From the NCBI GenBank assembly GCA_041396685.1, contig JAWKYD010000014.1, positions 131,881 through 195,880 on the forward strand: a stretch of DNA of 64,000 nt, read 5' to 3'. This document shows, piece by piece, positions 1 through 9,912 of this stretch. The number at the start of each line of letters is the position of its first letter. Within the stretch, counting starts at the first letter, position 1. Origin of the DNA: JAUIAI01 sp041396685 (GTDB taxonomy: Bacteria > Pseudomonadota > Gammaproteobacteria > Burkholderiales > Burkholderiaceae_E). The notes beneath the pieces were generated by a model. That model saw only the letters and a list, made by a program, of their open reading frames with translations, was not told the DNA's origin and searched no databases. Made by a program: the position numbers and the translations under genes.

Positions 1-696
1 GATCTCTACGAAGCGATTCGCGCCACGATGGACCAGCGCGTACGCGAGGCGCTCGCCGACGGCGGTCTGGCGCGCAACCACCTGCTCGTGCTCGACGCAC
101 TGATGAAGCTGCGCCAGGCCTGCTGCGATCCGAAGCTGGTCAAGCTGCCGGCGGCGGCCAAGGTGCGTCATTCGGCCAAGCTCGATGCGCTGGTCGAACT
201 GCTCAGCACGCTGACGGCCGAGGGCCGCAAGGCGCTGGTGTTCTCGCAGTTCACCAGCATGCTCGACCTGATCGAACGCCGGCTCGACGCCGAACCCGAT
301 CTGCAAAACGTCGCCCGGGTCCGCCTCGATGGCAGCACCCAGGACCGGGCCGCCGCGGTGGCGGCATTCCAGGATGGTCCCGCGCAGTTGTTCCTGCTGT
401 CGCTGAAGGCCGGCGGTGTCGGGCTGAACCTGACCGCTGCGGACACCGTGATCCACTACGACCCGTGGTGGAATCCGGCGGCCGAGAACCAGGCCACCGA
501 CCGCGCCCATCGCATCGGTCAGGACAAAGCGGTGTTCGTCTACAAACTCATCGCGGCTGGCACGGTCGAAGAGCGCATTCTGGCGATGCAGGCCGACAAG
601 GCCGAACTGGCCGATGCGGTGCTGTCCGAGTCTCTGGACGGCGCCACGGGCGCCTTGCGTGCCGAAGACCTGCTGGGGCTGTTCGAGGCGCTGTAA
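1..696 (+). CDS. SNF2-family DEAD/DEAH helicase, C-terminal part (5' truncated by window)
   Basis: An open frame runs into the window from the left edge, so only the last 231 residues are visible. They form the second RecA-like lobe of a Swi2/Snf2 ATPase. Motif V reads LKAGGVGLNLT and motif VI reads QATDRAHRIGQ, followed by the family's usual tail (VYKLIAAGTVEERIL). Such proteins are ATP-driven DNA translocases; bacterial members (RapA/HepA-like and others) act on nucleoprotein or RNA polymerase. The N-terminal lobe with Walker A and B and any SWIM zinc finger lie outside the window, so the subfamily cannot be set. The stop is followed by a 144-base gap before the next gene. Confidence 0.9.
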   Translation, partial: DLYEAIRATMDQRVREALADGGLARNHLLVLDALMKLRQACCDPKLVKLPAAAKVRHSAKLDALVELLSTLTAEGRKALVFSQFTSMLDLIERRLDAEPDLQNVARVRLDGSTQDRAAAVAAFQDGPAQLFLLSLKAGGVGLNLTAADTVIHYDPWWNPAAENQATDRAHRIGQDKAVFVYKLIAAGTVEERILAMQADKAELADAVLSESLDGATGALRAEDLLGLFEAL

Positions 697-840
697 GGCG
701 GTTCGTCGATCGAGTTCGGCCGGCCCGTGGCCGGTGACGCTACACTGGCGAATCGACAATCGATGTCAGCCGAGACGCCGTGCCCGCGGTGCGTGCCCGA
801 CTCGCCGTTCTCCAAGTTGCCATCCCCGTGAGGAGCCATC

Positions 841-2547
<1,707 letters not shown>

Positions 2548-2612
2548 TCGACAGCCGGTCGTGTTTTGGGATTGCCGCGCGGCAATGCCGCACCGAATCA
2601 GGAACGACCATC

Positions 2613-2732
2613 ATGGCGCTCGACACCTCTCGCCGCCGCGTTTGCCGCTTCGCCCTCGCCGCCGCGCTGATGGGTCAGGGCCCGTCGTTCGCCACCAATG
2701 GCGCCGCCTCGGTTTTCAGCGCCCATCGTTGA
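2613..2732 (+). CDS. possible 39-residue exported peptide (hypothetical)
   Basis: A short frame downstream of the acyl-CoA synthetase encodes a 39-residue peptide. It starts with arginine-rich residues (SRRRVCRF) followed by a short hydrophobic stretch (ALAAALMG) and a possible signal-peptidase site (SFATNG). I recognise no family. It could be a remnant of a longer exported protein or chance coding in GC-rich DNA; upstream there is only a weak ribosome-binding sequence (GGAACGACC). Apart from this frame and the promoter before the next gene, I see nothing else in the 364-base gap at 2548-2911. Confidence 0.25.
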   Translation: MALDTSRRRVCRFALAAALMGQGPSFATNGAASVFSAHR

Positions 2733-2875
2733 GGCGCCGACTCCGGGACGCACGTGTGGCCGGGACCGGTGCCTGCCAGCGCGGTGTCGTATCGGCTTGG
2801 TGGCCTGCGGGAACGGCGGGGTTCGGGCCGAGACGTCCGCCCCGGCTTTATGGCTAGTTTAGTAATATTATGACT

Positions 2876-2905
2876 TTGACATAAATCTTCTAAACGCAGT
2901 ATAAA
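2876..2905 (+). promoter_or_regulatory. consensus sigma-70 promoter, apparently leaderless
   Basis: TTGACA (2876-2881), an 18-base spacer and TATAAA (2900-2905) form a near-perfect housekeeping promoter inside a strikingly AT-rich patch (about 2850-2905) in otherwise GC-rich DNA. The A of the following ATG lies 7 bases after the last base of the -10 box, which is where transcription would be expected to start. The mRNA would therefore begin at or next to the start codon, with no Shine-Dalgarno leader. Confidence 0.7.
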
Positions 2906-2911
2906 CAGCCG

Positions 2912-4099
2912 ATGGATCCCGTTCGCAATCCCTTTGCGCCGGGGGCCGGCGCACCGCCACCCGAACTCGCCGGCCGTGACGAACTGCGTGAGTCACTGCG
3001 CGTCGCGCTGGCCCGGGCGCGGCTCGGCCGCCCGGCCCGCAGCGCGCTGATGGTCGGCCTGCGCGGTGTCGGCAAGACCGTGCTGCTCGACCGGGTACGT
3101 GACGATGCCGAGGCGGCTGGCATTCACACGGTGCGCATCGAGGCGCCCGAGGGGCGCTCGTTGCCGGCCATGCTCGCGCCGCAGTTGCGTCAAGCGCTGC
3201 TGCGTCTGAGCGTGCTCGAATCGGCGCGGCACCAATCGGTGCGGGCCCTGCGGGCGCTGGCCGGCTTCGTCGGCAAACTCAAGCTCGTGTATCAAGACAT
3301 CGAGGTCGGTCTCGATTTCGATCCCGAACCCGGCCTGGCCGACAACGGCGATCTCGAGCACGATCTGCAGGCGTTGTTCGAGCAGGCGGGCGAAGCCGCG
3401 CAGGCCGCCACCGTGGCCCTGGCGATCTTCATCGACGAACTGCAATACGTGCCGGAGGCACAGCTCGCCGCATTGATCACCGCCATGCATCGGGTGGCGC
3501 AGCGGCGTTTGCCGGTACTGCTGGTTGGCGCCGGCCTGCCGCAGCTGCGCGGCCAGATGGGCGACGCGAAGTCCTATGCCGAGCGTCTGTTCGAGTTCCC
3601 CACCATTGGTCCGCTCGCGCCGGCGGCTGCCGAGCAGGCCATTCGCAAGCCGCTGTCCGACGAAGGCGTGACGATCGACGACGACGCCATGGCGCGGCTG
3701 GTGTCGGTCACCGAGGGCTATGCCTACTTCCTACAGCACTGGGGTTTCCACGCCTGGCAGGTGGCCGGGCATTCCCCGATCACGCTCGCCGATGTGGAGA
3801 CGGCCGGGACGCTGGCGGTCGCCTCGTTGGACGAAAGTTTCTTTCGCGTGCGTTTCGAACGGCTCACGCAGAAAGAGCGGGAGTATCTTCGCGCCATGGC
3901 CGAGCTCGGCCCCGGGCCGCACAAGTCCGGCGACATCGCCGACTGTCTGCATATGAAGGTCACCTCGCTGGCGCCGATTCGCAGCGCACTGATCGGCAAG
4001 GGCATGATCTGGAGTCCGCGCCACGGCGACACCGCATTCACCGTGCCGATGTTCGATCAGTTCATGCGCCGCATCATGCCCTCCGAGGGCGCATCATGA
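2912..4099 (+). CDS. stand-alone AAA+ ATPase (Orc1/Cdc6- or STAND-like ATP-binding protein)
   Basis: A 395-residue protein with a Walker A motif (GLRGVGKT, about residues 49-56), a Walker B motif (IFIDELQYV, about 172-180) and a C-terminal alpha-helical/winged-helix-like portion. The N-terminal signature NPFAPGAG-APPPELAGRDE is typical of a widespread family often annotated simply as ATP-binding protein (AAA_16-like). No membrane segment or signal peptide is visible. The role is not established; relatives of this fold include replication initiators and signalling ATPases. Chosen start: the ATG directly follows the family's conserved N-terminus and sits at the expected transcription start of a consensus promoter. 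Neighbours are metabolic and offer no functional partner. Confidence 0.8.
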   Translation: MDPVRNPFAPGAGAPPPELAGRDELRESLRVALARARLGRPARSALMVGLRGVGKTVLLDRVRDDAEAAGIHTVRIEAPEGRSLPAMLAPQLRQALLRLSVLESARHQSVRALRALAGFVGKLKLVYQDIEVGLDFDPEPGLADNGDLEHDLQALFEQAGEAAQAATVALAIFIDELQYVPEAQLAALITAMHRVAQRRLPVLLVGAGLPQLRGQMGDAKSYAERLFEFPTIGPLAPAAAEQAIRKPLSDEGVTIDDDAMARLVSVTEGYAYFLQHWGFHAWQVAGHSPITLADVETAGTLAVASLDESFFRVRFERLTQKEREYLRAMAELGPGPHKSGDIADCLHMKVTSLAPIRSALIGKGMIWSPRHGDTAFTVPMFDQFMRRIMPSEGAS

Positions 4100-4162
4100 G
4101 GCTGGCGACCCGCAGGCGTTCGGCCGCCGGCGGCTGCAGCCCATCCTGACACGGAGCCACCC

Positions 4163-5347
4163 ATGACCAAACCGATGTCCGACGAAGCCGTGATGCAGCG
4201 CGTGTTCGCGCATGTCGACGCCAAGAGCACCGACCTCGGTGACGAGGTCTGGCGCGAACCGGTGCACAACTATCGCAGCCCCGGGCGGTTCGCGCGCGAG
4301 ACCGAACTGATGCGCCACATGCCGACCGTGTTCTGCCCGTCTGCCATGCTGCCCGAGCCGGGCAGCTACTTCGCTCGCACCCACGCCGGCATGCCGTTGC
4401 TCGCGGTGCGCGGCGAAGACCGCATCGTGCGCGTGTTCCACAATGCCTGTCGTCATCGCGGCATGATGTTGGCCGAGGGGCAGGGCAGGGTGCGCGGCGG
4501 CTTCGTGTGTCGCTATCACGCCTGGGCCTACGGGCTCGACGGCGGTCTGAAGCGCGTGGCCGGCGGGCTCGAGGGTTTTCCGGGGCTCGACCCCGCCGAG
4601 CACGGACTGACGCCCGTGCGTGCCGAAGAGCGCGCCGGCCTGGTGTTCGTGACGCCCGCCGAGCGGGTGTCGGACGGCGCGCTCGCTGCCCTGCCGGAGA
4701 TCATCACCGGCGACCAGCGCCTGTTCGACTACGACAGCTTCGTGGACGACGCCAACTGGAAGCTCCTCAAGGAGTTCTCGATGGAGGGCTATCACATCAA
4801 GAGCCTGCACCACGAGACCTTCTATCCCTACGGCTACGACAATCTGAACGTCATCGAGACCTTCGGGCCCAACTCGCGCATCACGTTTCCTTTCAAACGC
4901 ATCGAGAAGCTGCGCGAGCTTTCGCCCGGCTCGCGCAGCATCGTCGGCCGCGTAACCTACGTGACGCAGATCTTTCCGAATGCACGCATCTCGATCCTGT
5001 CGAACCACTACCAGATGGTGATCCTCGAGCCGATCGATCCTTCACATACGCGCTGGCATGTGTTCCGGCTGACCCTGCCGGGTGAGACGCATGACGATGA
5101 AAGTCTCGCCCGCGCGAAGCGCGATGCCGGCTTCGTCAAGGACACGGGCCTGCTCGAAGATCGCGAGGCGGCGCTGTCCTCGCAGCGCGCGCTGGCCGGC
5201 GACGGCAATAGCCACTTCACGTTCGGCTTGTACGAGAAGGCGGCGGTGCACTTTCATCGCATGCTCGACGGGCATCTCGAGACACTGGACGCACGCGAGC
5301 GTGGGCTCGAGGGCGGGCCGGTCGCGGGGCCGGCAGCGGCGTCTTAG
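4163..5347 (+). CDS. Rieske non-heme iron oxygenase, alpha subunit
   Basis: A 394-residue aromatic-ring-hydroxylating-type oxygenase. The Rieske [2Fe-2S] ligands are C96-R-H98 and C116-x2-H119, and the mononuclear iron site is visible at GYH211-IKSLH216. The tract MEGYHIKSLHH followed by TFYPYGYDN resembles single-component oxygenases that act on aromatic acids or quaternary amines; the substrate is not readable. GGAG lies six bases before the ATG. It runs convergent to a second Rieske oxygenase whose stop is only 17 bases away. That gene has its own reductase, so this protein probably borrows electrons from the same reductase (inference). Confidence 0.9.
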   Translation: MTKPMSDEAVMQRVFAHVDAKSTDLGDEVWREPVHNYRSPGRFARETELMRHMPTVFCPSAMLPEPGSYFARTHAGMPLLAVRGEDRIVRVFHNACRHRGMMLAEGQGRVRGGFVCRYHAWAYGLDGGLKRVAGGLEGFPGLDPAEHGLTPVRAEERAGLVFVTPAERVSDGALAALPEIITGDQRLFDYDSFVDDANWKLLKEFSMEGYHIKSLHHETFYPYGYDNLNVIETFGPNSRITFPFKRIEKLRELSPGSRSIVGRVTYVTQIFPNARISILSNHYQMVILEPIDPSHTRWHVFRLTLPGETHDDESLARAKRDAGFVKDTGLLEDREAALSSQRALAGDGNSHFTFGLYEKAAVHFHRMLDGHLETLDARERGLEGGPVAGPAAAS

Positions 5348-5363
5348 CGAGGCCGCACCCGGC

Positions 5364-6551
5364 TCACTTCGCGGCAACGGGCTGCGCGTCCTCGATCCAG
5401 TTGCCGGCCGGTGTCTCGATCCACTCGTCGCCCTCGTTGAAGGCGACGCCGACCGGGTCGCCGCCGTCGGCGACGATCTTGATCTGGCGCTGGAAGAAGC
5501 GTCGCAGCATCACGATGCCCTGGTCACTGGTGGCCAGGTGCTCGTGGTTGTGCCAGGTGATGTCGCCCTGGCTGCGCTGCGCCTCGTAGTCGCCCGGAAA
5601 CTGCTGATGCTCGGCCTCGCTGAGCTCCTCCCAGAGCTTGTCGTTCATGCGCGAGCGGATCTTGTGCAACTCGCCCTTGACCGTGACGCGGCCCGCCGAG
5701 TAGATCCGAAAGTGTGTGTCGTCCATCGGCAGCACCCAGCCCAGGATCGCGCAGCGCCCGCCATGCAGGCGCGGGCTCGGCACCACCCGCACGGTGGGTA
5801 GCACGCATTCCGAAATGCGTCGCAGCCGCTTGTCCTCGCCCAGCGAGCGGGTCGAGGTGTTGCGGATGCCGTAGGGCTCGACCGTGAAGTTGCAGTTGGG
5901 CATCTGCGCCATCTCGGGCACGAACTGGGTGCCCGAGAAGGTTGCGTGCAGCACCACCACATGGAACGGGTCCATGATGTTCTCGTAGTGCTGGAACCAG
6001 TTGAAGTCGGAGACGATCGGTCCGCCCGCGCCGATCGAGCGATCGTCCGCGTCGAGCATCTCGCCCTCGTCGAGTTCCTCGAGCAGGCGCCAGCGCGGCA
6101 GCAGCGGCTTCCTGGCCAGCGGCCCCATGTAGGCCCAGATCAGCCCGTAGCGTTCCTCGACCGGGTACCACGGCTGGCGCACGTGGGCCCGGCTCTTCTC
6201 GCCCATCGCGGGTTCGCAGGGCTGTTCGACGCAGCGTCCCTCGGTGTCGAACACCCAGCCGTGATAGCAGCAGCGAATGCCCGCATCCTCGACCTTGCCG
6301 TAGTAGAGCGACGTGCCGCGATGCGCGCAGCGCGGATGCACGAGGCCCACACGGCCTTTGCCGTCACGGAACAGGATCAGATCCTCACCCAGCGCGCGAA
6401 TCTGCCGCGGCGTCGCCGTGGCGTCTTCGCACAGGCCGACCGGATGCCAGTAGCGCCGCAACAGCTCGCCCATCGGCGTGCCACGGCCGACTTCGGTCAG
6501 CGAGGCATCGTGCTGGCCAGGGGCCAGATCATAGGCGGTTTCGATCGTCAT
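5364..6551 (-). CDS. Rieske non-heme iron oxygenase, phthalate/vanillate oxygenase type
   Basis: A 395-residue oxygenase component. Rieske ligands are C75-x-H77 and C94-x2-H97; the catalytic iron motif reads NWFQHYENIMDPFHVVVLH, the classic pattern of phthalate 4,5-dioxygenase and vanillate O-demethylase oxygenases (group with PDR-type reductases). I take the ATG at 6551 because GGAGA lies seven bases upstream and the protein then starts at the family's usual place; a longer frame exists upstream but overlaps the reductase gene. It follows the reductase gene closely on the same strand, so the two make one operon and one two-component enzyme. Confidence 0.9.
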   Translation of the reverse strand: MTIETAYDLAPGQHDASLTEVGRGTPMGELLRRYWHPVGLCEDATATPRQIRALGEDLILFRDGKGRVGLVHPRCAHRGTSLYYGKVEDAGIRCCYHGWVFDTEGRCVEQPCEPAMGEKSRAHVRQPWYPVEERYGLIWAYMGPLARKPLLPRWRLLEELDEGEMLDADDRSIGAGGPIVSDFNWFQHYENIMDPFHVVVLHATFSGTQFVPEMAQMPNCNFTVEPYGIRNTSTRSLGEDKRLRRISECVLPTVRVVPSPRLHGGRCAILGWVLPMDDTHFRIYSAGRVTVKGELHKIRSRMNDKLWEELSEAEHQQFPGDYEAQRSQGDITWHNHEHLATSDQGIVMLRRFFQRQIKIVADGGDPVGVAFNEGDEWIETPAGNWIEDAQPVAAK

Positions 6552-6613
6552 CAAATGTCTCCAGGCAGAGGTTCTCGGTGGCTTGGGCGCGAGGGCTTTC
6601 GACAGTCGGCCCG

Positions 6614-7546
6614 TCAAAGATCGAGCACCAGCGTGTCGCCGAGTGCTCGCGAGCAGCAGAGCATCATGCGTCCCTGCGCGCGCTCCTCATCGGTGAGCAC
6701 GAGATCGTGGTGTTCGGGTTCACCGCGCAGCACGCGGGTCTCGCAGGTACCGCACACGCCGACGCGGCAGGAGTTGGGGACGTCGACGCCGGCCGCGAGG
6801 ATGGCATCGAGGATGCTCTGGTTCCCGGCCACGATCACCGTGCGCGCGCTGCGCGCCAGCTCCACGCGCAGTTCGCCGCTGCCGAGCTCCGGCGCGGCGG
6901 GCGTGAAGCGCTCGAGATGCACCAGATCGGGCTCTCGCCCGACGGTGGCGGCGATGAACGCATCGAGCATGGGGCCCGGGCCGCAGCAGTACAGCCGGGC
7001 ATTCGCCGGGGCCGCCGCGACCAGCGTGTGCAGATCAGGCAGGCCGGCCTCGTCGTCGACATGAACGCGGCCGCCCAGGCGCGCTATCTCGTCGGCAAAC
7101 GCGAGTCGCTCGCGCGATCGGACGCAGGCAGTCAACGACCAGGATCGGCGCGTGCCGCTCAGGTGTTCGGCCATGGCCAGCAACGGCGTGATGCCGATGC
7201 CGCCCCCGAGCAGCCAGACCGGCGCCTCGCCGCCATCGAGCGCAAACGCATTGCGTGGCGCCGAGATGCGCAGGCGATCACCGGCGCGCAGGCCGTCGTG
7301 TAGCGCGATCGAGCCGCCGCGGCCGTGCGGTTCGCGCAATACGCCGATCACATAGCGCCGTTCGCTGCTGCCGATGGTCAGCGAGTACTGCCGCACGAAG
7401 CCGCCGGGCAGGTGCAGGTCGATATGGGCGCCCGGCTCCGGCGCCGGGAGCACGCCCACGAGTGGCTCCAACGTCAGCCGCAACACACCGTCGCACTCCC
7501 AGCGGATCGTTCGGAGGCGAACGTCGATCGGTGTGCTATCGGGCAT
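6614..7546 (-). CDS. VanB/PDR-type oxygenase reductase (FMN, NAD, [2Fe-2S])
   Basis: A 310-residue electron-transfer partner for the Rieske oxygenases. The order is a flavin domain with RQYSLTIG, a nucleotide domain with GGGIGITPLLAM, and a C-terminal plant-type ferredoxin domain with the cysteine pattern NSCRVGVCGTCE plus a distal CCSRA. This is the phthalate dioxygenase reductase arrangement. It is first in a leftward operon with the vanillate-type oxygenase and is divergent from the MarR-family gene, so the 140-base region between them probably holds the control sites for both directions. Confidence 0.92.
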   Translation of the reverse strand: MPDSTPIDVRLRTIRWECDGVLRLTLEPLVGVLPAPEPGAHIDLHLPGGFVRQYSLTIGSSERRYVIGVLREPHGRGGSIALHDGLRAGDRLRISAPRNAFALDGGEAPVWLLGGGIGITPLLAMAEHLSGTRRSWSLTACVRSRERLAFADEIARLGGRVHVDDEAGLPDLHTLVAAAPANARLYCCGPGPMLDAFIAATVGREPDLVHLERFTPAAPELGSGELRVELARSARTVIVAGNQSILDAILAAGVDVPNSCRVGVCGTCETRVLRGEPEHHDLVLTDEERAQGRMMLCCSRALGDTLVLDL

Positions 7547-7615
7547 GCGGACGGGTTTCCGGTGGCTGCGACCTTGCCCCGCGACCGTCTCGGCGGCGGG
7601 GCGCGTCGGCCATTA

Positions 7616-7641
7616 TTGCAATCGCAATTTGTTGTTGCAAC
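7616..7641. promoter_or_regulatory. two short dyads, candidate MarR operator between divergent genes
   Basis: In the divergent gap between the reductase and MarR genes lie two adjacent dyads: TTGC-AATC-GCAA (7616-7627) and the perfect palindrome GTTGCAAC (7634-7641). They share the half site TTGC and are separated by six bases, about 18 bases centre to centre. The stretch is AT-rich compared with its surroundings. A MarR dimer binding here could control both transcription directions. This is a sequence-based suggestion only. Confidence 0.45.
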
Positions 7642-7688
7642 TGAAATTTGTCGATGCTATCGTCGCGGACCGCGGCCGGGAGACCCGC

Positions 7689-8348
7689 TTGAACGCACGC
7701 CAGAACATCGATCGCCACGCCACCATCCGCGAGGAGGAGGTCTGCATTCCGAGCGACCTCAGCTCCGGTTCGGTCGATCTGGTCGACTTCCTCTCGGTGC
7801 GCATCTTTCGTCTGAATTCGGTCATCGAACGGCAGACCCGCGAGTTGCTCGCCGCGTCCGGCGGCTTGTCGACCATCGAGTGGCGCTGTCTGGCCGCGCT
7901 TTGCATCCACGGTGCGCAGACGGTGTCCGAGGTCGCTGTCGTCTGCTACGAGAACGCCTCGCAAATCAGCCGCGCACTGCGTGCAATGCGCGACAAGAAC
8001 CTGGTCGCCTGGTCTGCGGGCTCGCTCAAGCGTGGCTATGGTCCGGTGGATGTGACCGAGGCCGGCCGGTCGCTCTATGCGCATGTCAAGCCCATCATGC
8101 AGGCCCGCAATCTGTGGCTGCTCGGCGAGTTCGCGCCCAAGGAGATGCGCACGCTCTACGCGATGATCGCGCGGCTGCGCCACCGCATGGCCGCGGCGCC
8201 CGATCTCGAGGCACTCACGGCCGGTGCCGAATACCGGCATCTCGCCCGCAGCAATCATGGCTTGCCGCAAGGCTCGCGCACGAACGGTTCTGGCCGACGC
8301 GACACTGAAACCCGACCGGCCCAGGGCCGACAACAGGAGGAGACATGA
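7689..8348 (+). CDS. MarR-family transcriptional regulator
   Basis: A 219-residue winged-helix protein. The central part (FLSVRIFRLNSVIERQTRELL, then TIEWRCLAALCIHGAQTVSEVAVVC, then SQISRALRAMRDKNLV) is the MarR helix-turn-helix and wing, and GPVDVTEAGRSLY is the usual end of the wing. I place the start at TTG 7689, with GGGAGA about seven bases upstream; an open frame extends further left but covers the divergent promoter region. The 3' end overlaps the substrate-binding-protein gene by four bases (ATGA). The regulator and importer are therefore one transcript, which suggests that the transported compound or a product of it is the ligand. Confidence 0.85.
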   Translation: MNARQNIDRHATIREEEVCIPSDLSSGSVDLVDFLSVRIFRLNSVIERQTRELLAASGGLSTIEWRCLAALCIHGAQTVSEVAVVCYENASQISRALRAMRDKNLVAWSAGSLKRGYGPVDVTEAGRSLYAHVKPIMQARNLWLLGEFAPKEMRTLYAMIARLRHRMAAAPDLEALTAGAEYRHLARSNHGLPQGSRTNGSGRRDTETRPAQGRQQEET

Positions 8349-9883
8349 CGACCATCAAAACCCGTGCCGCCGCGCTCGCGCTCGCGGCGTTCGCCTGCGC
8401 GCCGGCCTGGGCCGGCAAGGCCGATGACACCTTGCGGCTGGCCTTTCAGTATCCGATGTCCACGGTCGACTCGTACGCCGACTTCAAGCCCGAGATGGAG
8501 ATGCTCTCGGCGATGGTGTTCGACAGCCTGGTCGCCTACAGCGAGGACGACAACAAATATCACCCGCTGTTGGCCGAGCGCTGGGAGCAGACCGACGCCA
8601 CCCATTGGCGCTTTCATCTGCGTGATGGCATCAAGTGGCACGACGGCCAGCCGTTCTCGGCCGACGACGTCGTCTACACCTATCGGTGGATACTCGACCC
8701 CGCCACCAAGATCCGCACCAAGGCCACCTTCAACTGGATGGCCGATGCGGTCAAGGTCGACGACCACACCGTGGACATCGTCACCCGCGGCCCGACGCCC
8801 AACATCCTGGCGCTGCTCGCCTACGGCGCACACATCCTGCCCAAGCATGTGCACGGCCCGTTGGCCGACAAGGCGGCGTTTCGCGACAATCTCGTCGGCA
8901 CCGGCATCTACAAGGTCAAGTCGCTGACCAGCGACGGCTTCCTCACGCTCGAGCGCAACGAGGCCTTCGCGCACGGCGGCGAGGCCAGGGCGAAGCCGGC
9001 CATCGGCACGGTGACCATCCGCTCGATGCCCGATCTGGGCGCGCAGACCGCGGCATTGCTGGCCGGCGATCTCGACGTGGTGCGCAACCTCCAGTACGAG
9101 GAGGCGCAGGCGATCTCCGCCGACCCGAAGTACGCGATGGACATCTCCCAGAGCATTGCCTACATGTATGTGATGCTCGACACCCAGGGCAGGTCGGGCG
9201 CACAGGCGCTCAAAGACCCGCGCGTACGGCGCGCGATCCTGATGGCCATCGACCGCAAGGGCGTGGCCGCCTCGCGCACCGGCGGCAAGTTGCCGGATCG
9301 CTTCCCGACGCAGCTCTGCTGGGACTTCCAGGAATCCTGTTCGTATCGCGAGACCCCGCCCGCCTACGACCCCGAAGGCGCCAAGGCGCTCCTGAAAGAA
9401 GCCGGCCACGCCGACGGTCTGTCGTTCAAGATCCATACGTTCACGTCGACCAAGGACTTCGCCGAAGCGGTGTCCGGCTACCTGGCCCGCGTGGGCATCA
9501 AGACCGAGGTCATCGCACAGACCTTCCAAGCATGGCGCAAGAGCCAGCGCGACGGTGAGTTCCAGGTGCTGGTGGCCGCGTGGCACGCGGGCAAGGCGCC
9601 CGACGCCGTGCTCGCGGTGCAGCAATTCTTCAACGGCGACGATCGCGACATGTACCAGAACGCCGAGATCACCGCGGTCAACAAGTCACTGTCGGTTGCA
9701 CCCCTGGGCACGGCGCGCGCCGGCATGATCGCCACCATCCTGGATGCCGCCGTGCGTGATGCCTACATGGTGCCCTTGGCCGGCATCCCGGTGGTGTTCC
9801 TGCGTAGCGCCGACGTGCAGATGAAGACCAATCGCAACATTCCCTACACGGTCTATCTGAACGACTTCTCGTGGTCGAAGTGA
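8345..9883 (+). CDS. ABC transporter substrate-binding protein, peptide/nickel family (SBP_bac_5)
   Basis: A 512-residue periplasmic binding protein with a Sec signal peptide (cleavage likely after APAWA, about residue 21). Family hallmarks: MVFDSLVAY, LLAERWEQTD, WRFHLRDGIKWHDGQPFSADDVVYTYRW, and DPRVRRAILMAIDR. This family binds oligopeptides, opines, glycosides, metals or amine compounds. Here the linkage to Rieske oxygenases and a MarR regulator points to a small organic substrate (inference). The ribosome-binding site AGGAGGAG lies within the 3' end of the MarR gene. Confidence 0.93.
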   Translation: MTTIKTRAAALALAAFACAPAWAGKADDTLRLAFQYPMSTVDSYADFKPEMEMLSAMVFDSLVAYSEDDNKYHPLLAERWEQTDATHWRFHLRDGIKWHDGQPFSADDVVYTYRWILDPATKIRTKATFNWMADAVKVDDHTVDIVTRGPTPNILALLAYGAHILPKHVHGPLADKAAFRDNLVGTGIYKVKSLTSDGFLTLERNEAFAHGGEARAKPAIGTVTIRSMPDLGAQTAALLAGDLDVVRNLQYEEAQAISADPKYAMDISQSIAYMYVMLDTQGRSGAQALKDPRVRRAILMAIDRKGVAASRTGGKLPDRFPTQLCWDFQESCSYRETPPAYDPEGAKALLKEAGHADGLSFKIHTFTSTKDFAEAVSGYLARVGIKTEVIAQTFQAWRKSQRDGEFQVLVAAWHAGKAPDAVLAVQQFFNGDDRDMYQNAEITAVNKSLSVAPLGTARAGMIATILDAAVRDAYMVPLAGIPVVFLRSADVQMKTNRNIPYTVYLNDFSWSK

Positions 9884-9912
9884 CGGGGATGCCGACTGCG
9901 CTTGACTGATCG

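Noticed and set aside
2780..2860. Rho-independent terminator before the AAA+ gene
   Set aside because: GGCGG and CCGCC can pair, but the stem is short with a long loop and the following T-containing sequence belongs to the AT-rich promoter patch.
8255..9625. Long open frame (about 456 codons) antisense to the ABC binding-protein gene
   Set aside because: High GC content keeps the antisense frame open. Its translation is low-complexity, rich in Arg, Gly and His, with no family motifs, and the sense strand encodes a clear binding protein.
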